Shown: piece after piece, positions 10,900 to 21,577 of the stretch
Numbering within the stretch: position 1 is the stretch's first letter
Layout: every line of letters starts with the position of its first letter
DNA from: Gnetum montanum
Taxonomy: Eukaryota; Streptophyta; Gnetopsida; Gnetales; Gnetaceae
Assembly (NCBI GenBank): GCA_015680685.1
Contig: MNCI01010871.1
Span: forward strand, 66,240-130,239
Reading direction: 5' to 3'
DNA length: 64,000 nucleotides
Notes under the pieces: generated by a model
Seen by the model: only the letters and a program-made list of their open reading frames with translations
Told to the model about the DNA's origin: nothing
Database searches by the model: none
Program-made: the position numbers and the translations under genes

Positions 10900-11260
10900 G
10901 CAACACACACATTATTTTATAGAGATTAATTTATAGTTGAGGAGGAAAGAATTTAAACTTAAAGAAAGTAAATTTGCAAGGATGTTGTAGCTATTGTCAT
11001 CATAAAGGTCATGTTATTAGGATGTATTCTCTTCATAATAAAAATGTTGTTTATGAGGAAAAGGAACAACATTTTTTAGTAAAAAATAATGCTAATTTTC
11101 AACACATACAATGAAATTATCTTCAAAAAATTCTCAACCTTTTACCAATCCTTTTAAATTTAAAGATGTTAGTAAATTCTCTATATCTAAAGAGAATTCT
11201 TCTTTAGAAACAAATACTTTAGCAAGGACTAGCAATGAAAGTGCTAATATAAGATGATTT
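10900..11260 (+). pseudogene. LINE ORF1 with CCHC zinc knuckle, broken
   Basis: At about 10977-11030 the plus strand reads CCSYCHHKGHVIRM followed by Y, a C-x2-C-x4-H-x4-C knuckle in which the last Cys has become Tyr. In plant LINEs this knuckle closes the nucleic-acid-binding ORF1 protein just before the endonuclease frame, which matches its place here. The upstream capsid-like part (10440-10900) is too decayed to read confidently. Confidence 0.55.
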
Positions 11261-11469
11261 CTCTTAGTGTAACACAAAAAAGGAGGCCTACACATAATGA
11301 TTTCAATTCAAAAATCCTTGAGATATTTCATTCTCTTTTTACTTCTTCTAATGTTCCAAATTCTTTCTTATTGAATAATAATTTTCAAGTATTAGTGACA
11401 TGGATTGTGAGATAAATGATAAGCTTGAGAAACCAAGGATGAGAGCCTCCTTTCCCATATGTAAATGTT

Positions 11470-12230
11470 ATTTTTATCATGAAATGTTTAGGGCTATCTT
11501 GATAAGTTATGAGTAAAGATTACCACGGAGCATTAATTAAACTAACATTTATTTCTATATTTTCTTTTCCTTCAAAATATTGATATTTTAGTACATGGTA
11601 TTAGTTATATTGGTAAATGCATTTTAAAGAGTTACATTGTTTTTTCTATTATTCATAAAGTTAATAAAGGAGATGTTGCTATTATAGTTAATAAAAATTA
11701 GATTATAAAAGTTTTGAATTTTGGCAATGATAATCTTGGAAGAGTTATTTAAATTACTTATCAAGGTAAAAAAAAAAAAAGGATACTTTGAACCTTGTAA
11801 TCTTTATGCTCCTAATAGTTCAAAAGATTAATTGAAGATTTGAAAATATCTTTCATCTCTACCTAAAGTTCCTTGGACTACTAGAGGTGATTTCAATATG
11901 GTTGAAAGTCATGTAGATAAACTTGGTAGGCTTCCTCCTAATTTGTATTCTCAAGAAAAAAATATTAGTGTACTTTTAAAGAAAAATATTTTCTTTCTTA
12001 TGTTATATCTTTATTCTCAACTAATTCAAATGATAAAAATTATATTTGGTGTAATTATTAGAAAGAAAATAATAGAATTTATTGTTCACGTAATAGATTC
12101 TACATCTTTAATGTTTTTTTTAAATCCAAAAAGTAAAATAGAAGTGTATACAGATTCTACTTTGTTAGACCATTTTCTTATCAGTATTTTTATTTCCTAG
12201 ATTAATTCTTTCTCTTTTTAAAAGCATGAG
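11470..12230 (+). pseudogene. LINE endonuclease domain, broken
   Basis: The endonuclease opens with FLS*NV*G near 11472, which relatives read as ILSWNVRG, so Trp has become a TGA stop. It continues with NLYAPN near 11800 and PWTTRGDFNMVESHVDK at about 11873-11925, holding the GDFN catalytic motif. A frame of 100 codons (11898-12200) covers this last part. There are several other stops and a poly(A)-like run at 11767. Confidence 0.7.
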
Positions 12231-12739
12231 GTTTTTCATATAAATGGTAATATGTTCATAGGACCTAGTGTGAAATATATTTTGAAATCTTTCTAAAATG
12301 CAAAAACAACCTACTCATGATATTGGTTAGGTTGATTAGTGACAATGAACTACTTGTAGAATAAAAAATTATGCAAGATGGTTTCAAAAGTAATTTGCAC
12401 AATTTAGTGACTAAGATTATTTAGAATGATTAGTAGTAGTTGAAGAAGAGCTTGCAGAATTTATTAAGCAAATGCAAATTATTTAATACCAAATTCTCTT
12501 TGGTTTTGAAGCTCAAAAAGCTTTAGCTAAAGCTCATTGTGCTAAATAATGTTGGAATGCTTTTAAAACTACAAGTGCTTTTACTAAAAGTCACATGTCC
12601 AGGCTAAAAATTGAAGATGAACCTTGCAAGAAGTTTTTTAAATTTCTCAAATGAAAGAATAAAGTACCTAAACAGAATTCCTTTATACGAATGATTCCAT
12701 CGTACAAATCCTAAGAATATTAATAGTTTTTTAACAAAA

Positions 12740-13640
12740 TGCATGACTTATTGAATTTAGAAGATTATAAAGGACATCATCAAGCCTGAGTAGATAGGTT
12801 TTGTTAAAGGTAGACATATCTTAAATAATGTTGTTGTAGCTTGGAAGGCAATATAGTGGGTTTTTCATACTAACCAAGACATTGCTTTTATTAAGTTATA
12901 TTATGCTAAAGCTTATGGTAAGAATGAACATAATTTCATTATTTCTTATTTCTATAAATTGGGATTTGATGATTTTTTAATTCATCTTCTTCGTACCCTA
13001 CTTAATGATGCTAATAATTAAGTTTCTATAAATTTTGGATCGAGTTCCTCTTTTTCTCAATAGTATGTAGTTTGTCAACATTGTCCTCTAGCTCTCTATC
13101 TCTTTATTATTATAGCAAACTTTCTTTTACATCATTTGCATTATGATTTACAAAGAATATCTTTAAGGAAATTTCAATTGATGATTAAGGTACCCAACTA
13201 CTTAACATGCACTTTGCATATCAATTTTTTTTATGATTAATGATTCTCTACAACATATTAATATTATATAGCTAAAATAGAGGATTACTACATGTTATTT
13301 GGCTTTTATATCAATTGGTAAAAAATTGTTATTTATTATAACAACAATATTGATGAGTGAATTATTCTTAAGTCTTGGAAAATCTTGAAAAAGGATTCTA
13401 TATTCAAAATTTTAGGAATACCTTTTTCTATTGATCCTAATTTGAATATTTTATGGAATAATGTAGTTAATAAAATTGAAAAGAGGCTTGATAAACAAAA
13501 TGGAAAAAAGCCCATCCTTACCAGCAAAGTTTTAGTTATTAAACAAATTCTTTAGTCTACTCATGTATGTTACTCCAGTTATTGGGCTTTTACAAAAGCT
13601 TCTTATGATATAATTAATCCTATTATTTATTCATTTCTTT
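12740..13640 (+). pseudogene. LINE reverse transcriptase, broken
   Basis: The plus strand reads KPE*IGFVKGRHILNNVV near 12785, where the family has PEQTGFVPGR.I.DN. It then reads YYAKAYGKNEHNFI near 12900, in which the usual Asp after KAY is Gly, and VVCQHCPLALYLF near 13070, for the family's VRQGCPLAPYLF. After 13390, KILGIPFSIDPNLNILWNNV and KKPILTSKVLVIKQIL match the later LGIP...W..V...LS.AGR..LI..V region. The active-site YADD segment is not readable. The enzyme is dead. Confidence 0.75.
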
Positions 13641-14379
13641 GGTTTATGAAGTAACATAGAAAATAATTTCTATATTTTCTTGAAGTATTTGTACTAGTGG
13701 CAAGAAAGATGAAGGATTTGGCCTTATTAATTATTATAACTAAGGTGTTTCTGTATTAGTAAAATGAATTACAACATAAAGATGATGTTTAGATGATTCT
13801 TTTAAGAAGGGAACTTATGCAAGAAAAAGCTAAAAATGATAATAGTTGGTAATAAATTTTTTCATTGTCTTCTTTTTCCTCAAATCATTTCCATTATTGG
13901 TTTTCTAATTCATACACATATTCGAAAGACATGGTGCAAACTTACATTAGAATTGTAATCATATTACAATTTTAGCAAATATGCTTAAACAAATTAGCCC
14001 AAGGTGGCTTTCTTTTAATAAAGGATCTTGGACTACTCATTCATCTAGATTGTGTACTATTTGGAGCAAATTTGGTTACATTGTAGTCTTCTATCTACAT
14101 ATGCATGATAGATGAATGACATGGAAGGAGACTTCTAGCCTCTATGATTTGAATAGAAGATGAAAAAAAAATTTAAAATAATTTTTGATCTTGGGAATTT
14201 ATTTAAAGTTAAAAATAGTTTAGATCAAGCTTTTCCAAACATATTTAGAAGGATGACATTTTTTTTTCCTTTAACTTCAAAGTTGCATATGAGATTATCA
14301 CCAATAATGATTTTATTCATAAAAAATTCAATAATGTCTGAAAAATGTAGTTATCATCACACTCTTAGATGAGAAAAAT

Positions 14380-14700
14380 GAAAGATATTTGGATACTTCC
14401 TACCTTTTTCAAATTTGTATTTTTTATGATGTCTTATTCATCAAAGTCTTCCTATCAACACTCTGTCTTCAACATATGGGAATGGTTTCTCCTCAATGTC
14501 CTATTTTTGGAAGTGAAGACTCCTATTCTCATTTTTTTTAGTGTCTTGTTGCATAGCATGCTTGAAAATGAACATCTAGAATTTGTAACTTTCAACCAAA
14601 CATCAATAATCAGCCTCATTTTTCTACTTTCTTTCTTTGCATTTGGAAGTGTACTCAATTACTTAGTCTTTATTTTATTTGGAAGCTTTATTGTGTAAGT
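14380..14700 (+). pseudogene. LINE C-terminal zinc-binding segment (zf-RVT type)
   Basis: In the frame starting near 14445 the plus strand reads MVSPQCPIFGSEDSYSHFF then CLVAQ-like CLVA*HAWK. This matches the C-x2-C...H-x-F..C..A...W pattern at the C-terminus of plant LINE reverse transcriptases. The competing frames at 14369-14698 (plus) and 14455-14658 (minus) are overlapping shadows. Confidence 0.65.
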
Positions 14701-15726
14701 ATTTTCTAGTAGTAAAAGCATAATATCATATTTTCAAAGATATCATTTTTTAATTAAAATTTCAAACAAAAAAATTAAATGAAACCTAGACAATTAATTT
14801 GTTTCCTATAGTATGAATTTATTTTTGTTTTGGAGGCTCAAGTTGCAAAGCTATCAACTTCCATTGCTATTTATTCTTCATTTCTAGTTGATGCATTTTT
14901 GTGTGTCTAGAGAGAGTTTTGTACTTCCTTTTACAAAAAACCCTTTACTAAGAAATGAAAACTTGTAAGGGCACTTCTAAACAAAGGCAAAGCCTAATCC
15001 TTGTCCTACCCTAGAGCAAATGTTTTTTAGGATTCATTGTAACGATGAAAACTTGAAAAGATATTCCAAAACCATTAGGCTTTTCTTTAAACTCTCTCTT
15101 CTATGTTGTACATATATACCATAACATGTGCCTTTTCAAATAGTGGTTAAAGCACATTTACTTGATTATACCATATTTTGACAAAATTTTAGTTCTATTT
15201 TTCACATAGACAAACAAGCAATAATTTATTAACCATAAGAAAACCACTAATGAAGGAATTATGCTTGTTTTCAAGATTCATTAGGTGCATTCTAACATTT
15301 ACAACATAGTGTAAACAACATTTCTTTATGTAGTAAGAAGTGAATAGTATACAAATTTCAACTTTGTTACTTTGCATTTTCTACTATTTTTTAGTACCAT
15401 GAACCTTTAAACAACATTAGGTCACATCTGACTAAAGGTTCCACACTTTTGTATTTTTTAATGATTTTCATATTTCTTGTGTTTTTAATGTTCTAGACTT
15501 ATCTTACTTTTATGAGAAGTGGAATCCTCCAAATTTGAAAGATAGCATTTAAATTTTCAAATGAGTTATTATAGGTCAAAGTTCAAATCAATCAAGAAAT
15601 TTAATTATGTTGAAAGGAAGAAAAGCTAGGAGTACAAGAGCTAATAATAAACATGAATACCTAATGCATTAGAATAATAGAGTTAGAAAATGTTAATTGG
15701 ATTCATTAATCTAATTTGGACTCCTA
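14701..15726. other. AT-rich gap with one dispersed repeat
   Basis: There is no gene-like signal. The stretch 15340-15440 (gaatagtatacaaatttcaa, gttactttgcattttct, ...cctttaaacaacatta) is similar to 27185-27280 (tagtatacaaatttcagctt, ggtcactttgcatttct, ...cctttaaacatcat). So it is part of a dispersed repeat whose ends I cannot define. The right end, GGGAA at 15727-15731, is the target duplication of the next element. Confidence 0.5.
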
Positions 15727-15785
15727 GGGAATGTTGATGCGTAAATTTTGGACACGCCGCCAACACCTGTGAAAACTCGTTTTAG

Positions 15786-15840
15786 GAGACTATCGCCTAG
15801 GGTGCCTCCCGTATGGGTACGGAAACCCGGGAATAGTCTC
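15786..15840 (-). other. U5 stem-loop next to the LTR end (family B)
   Basis: GAGACTAT at 15786-15793 and ATAGTCTC at 15833-15840 are perfect inverted repeats. They enclose a second small inverted pair CCGTA/TACGG (around TGGG). On the minus strand this is the end of the LTR, next to the PBS in the 5' copy (21635-21686, where the outer arm has one mismatch). Both 8-base arms recur in element D at 37237-37244 and 37284-37291, although the rest of its LTR differs. It may be a U5 RNA stem like those near retroviral primer sites. That role is inference. Confidence 0.6.
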
Positions 15841-16852
15841 AGCTGGAAAGGGCAATGTGACAAACAATAATAATAATATTTTAAATAAAATATAGAAACA
15901 AAGTTTATATTTGATTTAATATTTAAAGACTTTAACTTAATTTAATATTTTGGGAACTTGAAATGGTTTGTGCAATTTATAAAATCATAAATAATTGTCG
16001 TCCTGAGTGTAACAGCAGGGCGAGGATCTGCATGTCATAGCTAGGCACGGTCTGTGTGCAGCCGTGGGAAGGGGAATGCCAGCACTCGAGCTGCTGTAAA
16101 TGCAAGCGCACGTGCCGTTGCAGGAGAAGGATGTGCAGCGGTGGCGGTGGGAAACCAGCAGTGGGTGGCGGGAAATCAGCAGCAGCAGAAATCAGCAACG
16201 CGGTGGACGGAAAACAGCGACCGCCTTGAAAACAGCAATAGTTAGAAAACGGCAACGTAGGCAGCGACGCGGACAGCAACGGTAGCGTAGAGGAGGCCAC
16301 GTAGGAGAAACAGCGTCAACGGTAACGCAGCAGCGCAGAAGGGCGACGCAGCAGCACAGAAAAGTGACGTCGCAGCGTGATAGTCGGCAGGTGGCGCGAG
16401 GTGGCGGACAGCAAGGGTACACGGCAGAAAGCAGGGCCACGCGGCAGGCAGGAGTGCAGGAGAGCGATGTAGAGGGAGCAGCGAACAGCTGGAGTAAAAG
16501 CAGCAACTCAGCAAAACAGCAGCGACGTCAGGAAATGGACAACGGCGGCAGGAGCAGGGACAGCAGCAACAGCGATGTGCACAGGAGAAGAGGCAGCAAA
16601 CAGACGCGGCGAGGTGGCAGCACAAGGGGGAGCAGACAGCGACACGACGCAGAGGGTGGAGGACCAACAAATGGCGGCTCGGATGGCGGCTGGACAAAAG
16701 AAGAAGAAACAGCGGCGGGTGGCGGACAGAAACAGCGGCGGGAGGCGGACAGAACAGACGAAGGAGCTGCAGGCGGCAGCCGATCAGAGGACTGCGCAGA
16801 TAGCCGCCAACAGAACTCTCTTGAGAAGCCCGCAGCTCATCTCCCCTCCGTG

Positions 16853-16860
16853 TTTTATAG
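16853..16860 (-). promoter_or_regulatory. TATA box copy in the 3' LTR of family B
   Basis: The minus strand reads CTATAAAA followed by CACGGAGGGGAG. The equivalent site in the 5' LTR at 22675-22682 is the one that would drive the element. This copy would fire outward into flanking DNA. Confidence 0.6.
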
Positions 16861-16990
16861 CGGCTGGTGGAGACCGAAACCTAACCCTAAGTTTAATTTT
16901 ATTTTTTAAAATCTATTTTTTATTTAATTTTAGAATTTTATTGGTTCAACAAGGCCCCATGCCTAGCGTGGGTGAAAGTTGGCCTCAACA

Positions 16991-17015
16991 CTTAGCCCCC
17001 AAACTACAGATTGCA
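16991..17015 (-). other. Polypurine tract of family B element
   Basis: The minus strand reads GTAGTTTGGGGGCTAAG immediately before the LTR start TGTTGAGG. The TTTGGGGGCTAAG core is repeated exactly in element D (ending at 37748). That links the two elements and sets their orientations. Confidence 0.88.
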
Positions 17016-18092
17016 TGCAAGTGCAAGGACTAGAAAATTTTAAAGGAAAATGCAAATGGTGGAGAAAACAAAAACAACAGAAAACAAGAAATGCAAATTT
17101 GAAAATAAACTATAATGTTCTAAACATGATCAAAATAACCAAATAATCAAAAGAGACACTGACGTAGGCCATCCAAACAACCATTAAAACCTAATTTATT
17201 GGTATTTTAACTAAGATCTATAGATATATATGTGTAATTATATATATGTGTGTATATATATATATATAGATAAGCTCTCATCCTCAATATTCTCCCAAGG
17301 TAACAGTAAAAGTATGCAGACTATTTTGAGCAAGTGACTTATACAAAACTTAATGAGGAGGAAAAGCTCACGTTAGATCATAGTAAGCCACAACTTTCAG
17401 ATTTTTCCTTGGTTTTCTTTTTTTTTCTTTTTTTTTTTTTTCTTTTTTTTTTGCTTTCTTTTTCACTTTTTGAAAAACTTAAATCTAAAAGGGGGAAACG
17501 GAGGTTAGGGTGAGGATTGCTGCCGGACCCCATCACACTCAAGAACTTATTACACTGCCAATGAACACGGTCCTCATTTTTTGTTTTGTTTTATTTTTAA
17601 GGAAACTTTGCTCATGGTGTACTTCATTCTTGAGGTAGGAATTCCAACACGAGTCTGGCCGATTAGCTGCACTGCCAAAGAGCATGGTCCTTTTGGAAAC
17701 TTTGCCCATGGTGCAGTTCAACCCTCGTGTATGTGCCTTTGATTGGTGGCATCATAGCAGGTCTCCTGGGTGGCTAAGGGTTCTCAAGTAGAAATGAACA
17801 CACTTCACCCTGTTGTTCACAGGATAGCCATGGATCATCATACCTGAGGGCTTCGGCTTATGAGAGGAAAGGATAGAATTTTCCAAGGTCACCTAGTAAT
17901 TATGACTAACCACTCTCCAACATCACATATCCTACACTCACATGATCATGATGATAGCATGATAAGTTTGTATAAATCAAATGCTCCATAATCAAACATA
18001 ACAAATAAACTGAAACCTTGGAATCAATTGGAAAGAGTTACAGTATAAAATATAAAGTGGATTTTATAGCATTATATCATAGTAATAGTAAA
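17016..18092 (-). other. 3' untranslated region of family B with simple repeats
   Basis: This is the noncoding stretch between the ORF and the PPT. It holds a TA/TG microsatellite at 17219-17271 and a T-rich run at 17405-17462. It also has an imperfect duplication: the unit 'gccaa(t/a)ga(a/g)ca(c/t)ggtcct...ggaaactttg(c)ccatggtg' occurs at about 17558-17615 and 17670-17717. I see no coding pattern. The short frames at 17539-17721 and 18093-18296 have no motif. Confidence 0.6.
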
Positions 18093-18296
18093 TTATATCA
18101 TACCTGCATTATTTTTCAATGGTGTTAAGATGGCCCAAATCAAGTAACTCAAATGACCAATGATTATTAAAATCATATGAAGAACACAGTAATCAAAACA
18201 ATATGCGAAGAAAGAAATGATGGAAATGCAAGCAAAATATGAAAATGCAATAATATACATATGAAATGCAATGAAAAAGGGGAAGAAAACATGCAA

Positions 18297-21050
18297 CTAA
18301 GAATCTACCAGATGCCCACGTGGGGTACCTGAGTAGAAATGTTTCAAATGAAATGCATTAAAATTCCTATTCAACCTATATCCTTGCAAATCAGCAATCT
18401 TAAACACATTTGGGGCAGTGATGTCTACAATTTGGAATGGACCTGACCACATAGGTGAAAACTTAGTTTGAGGGCCAGTCTGACCAGACGCTCTATCTCT
18501 CTTAAGGACTAGATCACCTACTTGAAAATTTTTAACTGGATGTTTTTTATTGAACCATCTCTTGACAATTTGTTGATGCTTAAGATTATGAAAATCAAGA
18601 CCTACTTTTACCTTGCTTGATCGTTTTCTATAAAGTTTTTCCTTAATATAAGTTTTAATGATAGGTCTAGGTCTTGGTGGGTCATCGGATATAGCTTTTC
18701 TAGGAGAATGTTTCATGGATGTATTGTTAAAATTTAGCACACCTTCAAATGTTTTAAGAGGTAAGGTCTTATTTATATCTTTGTCTTCCCCTAAAGGTGG
18801 TGGATCACTTAGACAAAATCCATCGTGTTGTTGATAAGGTAAGGTGTCTCCATAGTTTTCTTCACCTTCTCTAGAACTTTGATAGGATTTGATGGGGTCT
18901 GCATAAGAGATAGGACTTTTTGTAGTTCCACTTACATAGTCATTTTCAACATGTTCACTACACTCAACCTCAATAACCCCAACATAAAGATTAGCATTTC
19001 GATCTTCCAAAGATTGATTTTGTTGATCCAAGTTTGTTACTACTTGTTTGTAGAAGGGTTCTTGGGGTATAGTCATGTATTCAGATTTTCCTTTGATAGG
19101 GATCAATAATTCCGAGAAATCTGACCTAAAGAAGCCCCCAAACTTAGCTCCAAAAGTTCTAGATAAGAGCACACCATATGTGGGTTTCATGTCAACTACT
19201 AGGATGTCTGTATAACATGTAAATGTAGGGTATTTCTTAAGTTGTACTTTTACTCCTTTTAATAACCCTACTACAGGTACGCTAGATCCATCAAGTTGAA
19301 TTACACTTTTAGTTTGTGGTATCATTTGTGCTCCTAAGGTGTTACAAATGTCAAGAGGCATAACACTAACAGTTGCACCTGAATCCATTAAACAGTTATG
19401 GACATTCTTTCCTAAAATAATCAAAGTGGTTAGAAAAGGGGGATGATCCTTTTTGCTAGACATAGAATTATCCATGTTTTGTACTGGTAATGTGTTAGGA
19501 CTTTCTGCAAAGTGAACATGCCTTTCGGGAATTGGGGATTTTTCTCTTTGGGCTACAGGTGTATGAACCATATCCCGAATCACTTCTTTCATTTCGTTAA
19601 AGTGTAGAAGGTCATACATCGAAATGTTGGCTTTCACTCTTTTTAAGTCCTCAACCAAATCATAATTCTTAGGTTCATCTTTGGCTTCTTGTTGAGATGG
19701 AACTCTCCTAAGTACAGATGGGGGGTTTGGTTGTTGTGGGGCAATTACTTGGGATGACCCAGATTGATTGTTTCCATTGTTTTGACTAGGAACTCTTTTG
19801 TTTGGAGGTGTATAGAAATTGTTTCTAGTTTGTCGTTGTGTAGCATTCATAATGTCACTGATTTTACGGTAGCGAGTGTTGTGTGGGTTAGGGTCGCCTA
19901 CCATGACTTGTTCTAATGAGGAAACCTCTTCATTTTCTGTCTCATGAGGTACATCAAGGACCATGATAGGGGCTTTTCCATTTTGTTGCCCTTGGGTATT
20001 GTCACCATACAATGCCATGAACTGAGGACAAGTCTTTTCAGAATGTTGCCTCGTATTGTGAAGATGACAATAATCATCATTGGTTGATGCACTTGGTTGT
20101 CCTGGTTGTATAGGGCTTTTACTATTGTTTCTCTTTAACTCAACTACTTCATTGGATAGTTTTTGTAGTGAAGTAAGTATTTGGGTCATCTGATTTTGAG
20201 TTTGGGTTGGTGGTTCAACAGAATTTGATGTCCCATTTGGGTTTATGATGGATTGAATCAAGGCTTTTGAGTCGTCATCATTCAGACCAGTGTTGGATGG
20301 TAAGAATGAAGGGGACAAGGGGCCTTGTGAGTAATTACTTAAAGGTGGAGTTGATTGAAAAGGAGAAACAACTTGAGGCATAACATTTGATGTTTGAAAA
20401 CTTGGTAGGAGTGGGTTTGATTGCATCGGGTTGCTGACACTCATCATCCCAAATTGGGTTTGGATGTTGTTCATAAGGGTTATTTGCTCTAATTCCACAG
20501 CTTTTGACATTGCACCTTGTATTTCCAATATATTGGGATCAAATTTAATAGCATAAGCAAAGAATGGATCAATAGTAGATAGATAGAAGTTTAGAATACC
20601 ATCTGGTTGCGGTCGCATCTCATTTGGCACATAGGAAAGTTGATGGAGGAATCTAAGATTATAATCCCTAATGTTTTCTCCAGGTAGCTTTCTTAGGCTG
20701 GTAAAATTGCTTGATGCGATAGCGGGGCTTGTAAATTTGTCGAATTGACTCAAAAACTTGTTTTTGAATTCTTGCCATGTGTTGATAGAGGCATCAGGAA
20801 GCATTAAGAACCATTGGGTTGCTTTGGTCCTAAACGTCGTTACGAACGCCCAGCATGCCACATCATTATGTATAATGTTATGGATCCCTAATAAAGTTTC
20901 AAAACATTGTATGTGTTGACGTGCATCATTCGTAGGGTTTGAAGGATCGAAGAACAAGTTTATGTTTTGAAGGGATTTTGGTATGTCGTGGTAGTTGTGA
21001 AAGTTGAAAGGGTTCCTTACTAAGGGAGCCGGGGGTTGATGGGCTGCCAT
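18297..21050 (-). CDS. Gag-protease-integrase-tail polyprotein, intact, no RT
   Basis: This uninterrupted 917-codon frame is the only long intact one in the window. Residues about 30-135 form a Ty3-type retrotransposon gag domain (ATQWFLMLPDASINTWQEFK). Near 325-345 lies a Cys/His cluster, YCHLHNTRQHSEKTCPQF. Around residue 555 is an aspartic protease with CLMDSGATVSVMPL, catalytic DSGA kept. Residues about 700-810 are hydrophilic linker. Residues about 810-910 read VKRWFNKKHPVKNFQVGDLV...WSGPFQIVDI, the C-terminal domain that normally ends a Ty3 integrase. The reverse transcriptase, RNase H and integrase catalytic core are absent without breaking the frame. The start at 21050 is the first Met after the leader. 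It probably supplies particles and protease, perhaps DNA tethering; polymerase must come from elsewhere. Confidence 0.9.
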   Translation of the reverse strand: MAAHQPPAPLVRNPFNFHNYHDIPKSLQNINLFFDPSNPTNDARQHIQCFETLLGIHNIIHNDVACWAFVTTFRTKATQWFLMLPDASINTWQEFKNKFLSQFDKFTSPAIASSNFTSLRKLPGENIRDYNLRFLHQLSYVPNEMRPQPDGILNFYLSTIDPFFAYAIKFDPNILEIQGAMSKAVELEQITLMNNIQTQFGMMSVSNPMQSNPLLPSFQTSNVMPQVVSPFQSTPPLSNYSQGPLSPSFLPSNTGLNDDDSKALIQSIINPNGTSNSVEPPTQTQNQMTQILTSLQKLSNEVVELKRNNSKSPIQPGQPSASTNDDYCHLHNTRQHSEKTCPQFMALYGDNTQGQQNGKAPIMVLDVPHETENEEVSSLEQVMVGDPNPHNTRYRKISDIMNATQRQTRNNFYTPPNKRVPSQNNGNNQSGSSQVIAPQQPNPPSVLRRVPSQQEAKDEPKNYDLVEDLKRVKANISMYDLLHFNEMKEVIRDMVHTPVAQREKSPIPERHVHFAESPNTLPVQNMDNSMSSKKDHPPFLTTLIILGKNVHNCLMDSGATVSVMPLDICNTLGAQMIPQTKSVIQLDGSSVPVVGLLKGVKVQLKKYPTFTCYTDILVVDMKPTYGVLLSRTFGAKFGGFFRSDFSELLIPIKGKSEYMTIPQEPFYKQVVTNLDQQNQSLEDRNANLYVGVIEVECSEHVENDYVSGTTKSPISYADPIKSYQSSREGEENYGDTLPYQQHDGFCLSDPPPLGEDKDINKTLPLKTFEGVLNFNNTSMKHSPRKAISDDPPRPRPIIKTYIKEKLYRKRSSKVKVGLDFHNLKHQQIVKRWFNKKHPVKNFQVGDLVLKRDRASGQTGPQTKFSPMWSGPFQIVDITAPNVFKIADLQGYRLNRNFNAFHLKHFYSGTPRGHLVDS

Positions 21051-21577
21051 CTTAGTCCGAGGTCTTTTAGGAATTAAACTTGGAAATAGTGAAGCTCGTT
21101 GTTTTCTCGAAGTAGATTGACGAGTAATTGGTTGACTAGGGGTAGGAGTATGTGTTTTTGTTGAGATACTCCGTAGGAAAAATCACTCATAAAATGAAAA
21201 ATAACAAGAAATGTAAAATGCTAATAAACTGTGAAAATTAAAGAAAATAATAATAAAAACATTTGAATACCATATTTTTAAAATTTTTTAAATTTTTAAA
21301 AGTAAAATTGAAATTGTAAAATTTCAGAAAAGTAAATAAAAGGTAAAATAATTTAAATCACCTAAATTAAATTTCAGAAAAACAAATTAAAAAAATTGCT
21401 GGAATATAAATTTTGAAAATTTGAAATTAAAATAAAGCAGTAAAACTGAAAATAAAGGGGCAAAAATTAAAGACAGTAATAAAAGAAATGATAATTTATA
21501 TCTTTTGAAGAAAAAGAAACATAAAAAGAAAATAGAGAAAAGGTTGAGAAACTGCCCTCCTTCTAGCGCCAAAAAAG
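21051..21577 (-). other. 5' leader and PBS of family B element
   Basis: This is an A/T-rich leader between LTR and ORF. Next to the LTR the minus strand reads CTTTTTTGGCGCTAGAAGG and then AGGGC. TGGCGC is a usual start of plant Ty3 primer sites, but I cannot assign the tRNA with confidence. Element D has the same site with two changes (TAGTGCTAGAAGGAGGGCC at 37351-37369), which supports a PBS role. The leader itself is also similar between B and D. Confidence 0.75.

Larger units (their letters stand above)
10330..14700 (+). mobile_element. L1-type LINE remnant, plus strand
   Basis: Domains lie in the order expected for a full-length plant LINE: an ORF1 zinc knuckle near 10980, endonuclease from about 11470, reverse transcriptase from about 12740, and the zinc-binding C-terminal segment (zf-RVT type) up to about 14700. 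The length of about 4.4 kb is close to that of intact plant LINEs. The sequence is full of stops and frameshifts, so it is old. I cannot fix the ends: I see neither a target duplication nor a clear poly(A) tail. Confidence 0.75.
15732..16990 (-). repeat. 3' LTR of family B element
   Basis: The left LTR is 1259 bp. It combines an AT-rich outer part with a strikingly GC-rich middle (about 16010-16880) built of CAGC, GCGAC and GGCGG steps. Long frames on both strands in the GC-rich part (16242-16697 minus, 16364-16909 plus) reflect lack of stop triplets in GC-rich sequence. I do not call them genes. It differs from the right LTR by short indels such as an extra CAGCAGCAGAAAT near 16175 and an extra copy of a GCAGAAGGGCGACGC block near 16335. 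Confidence 0.93.

Noticed and set aside
11898-12200. Stand-alone 100-codon gene
   Set aside because: The frame begins inside the GDFN motif of the LINE endonuclease and is a surviving open piece of that domain.
14160-14698. Separate small genes (70 and 109 codons)
   Set aside because: They overlap a LINE reading in another frame that matches the zf-RVT segment. Their own sequence is hydrophobic and without motif.
16242-16909. Long overlapping frames on both strands in the family B LTR (for example 151 codons minus, 181 codons plus)
   Set aside because: They lie in GC-rich, CAGC-repetitive sequence where stop triplets are rare on both strands. They differ in length between LTR copies because of indels and carry no motif. 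Kept only as an observation.
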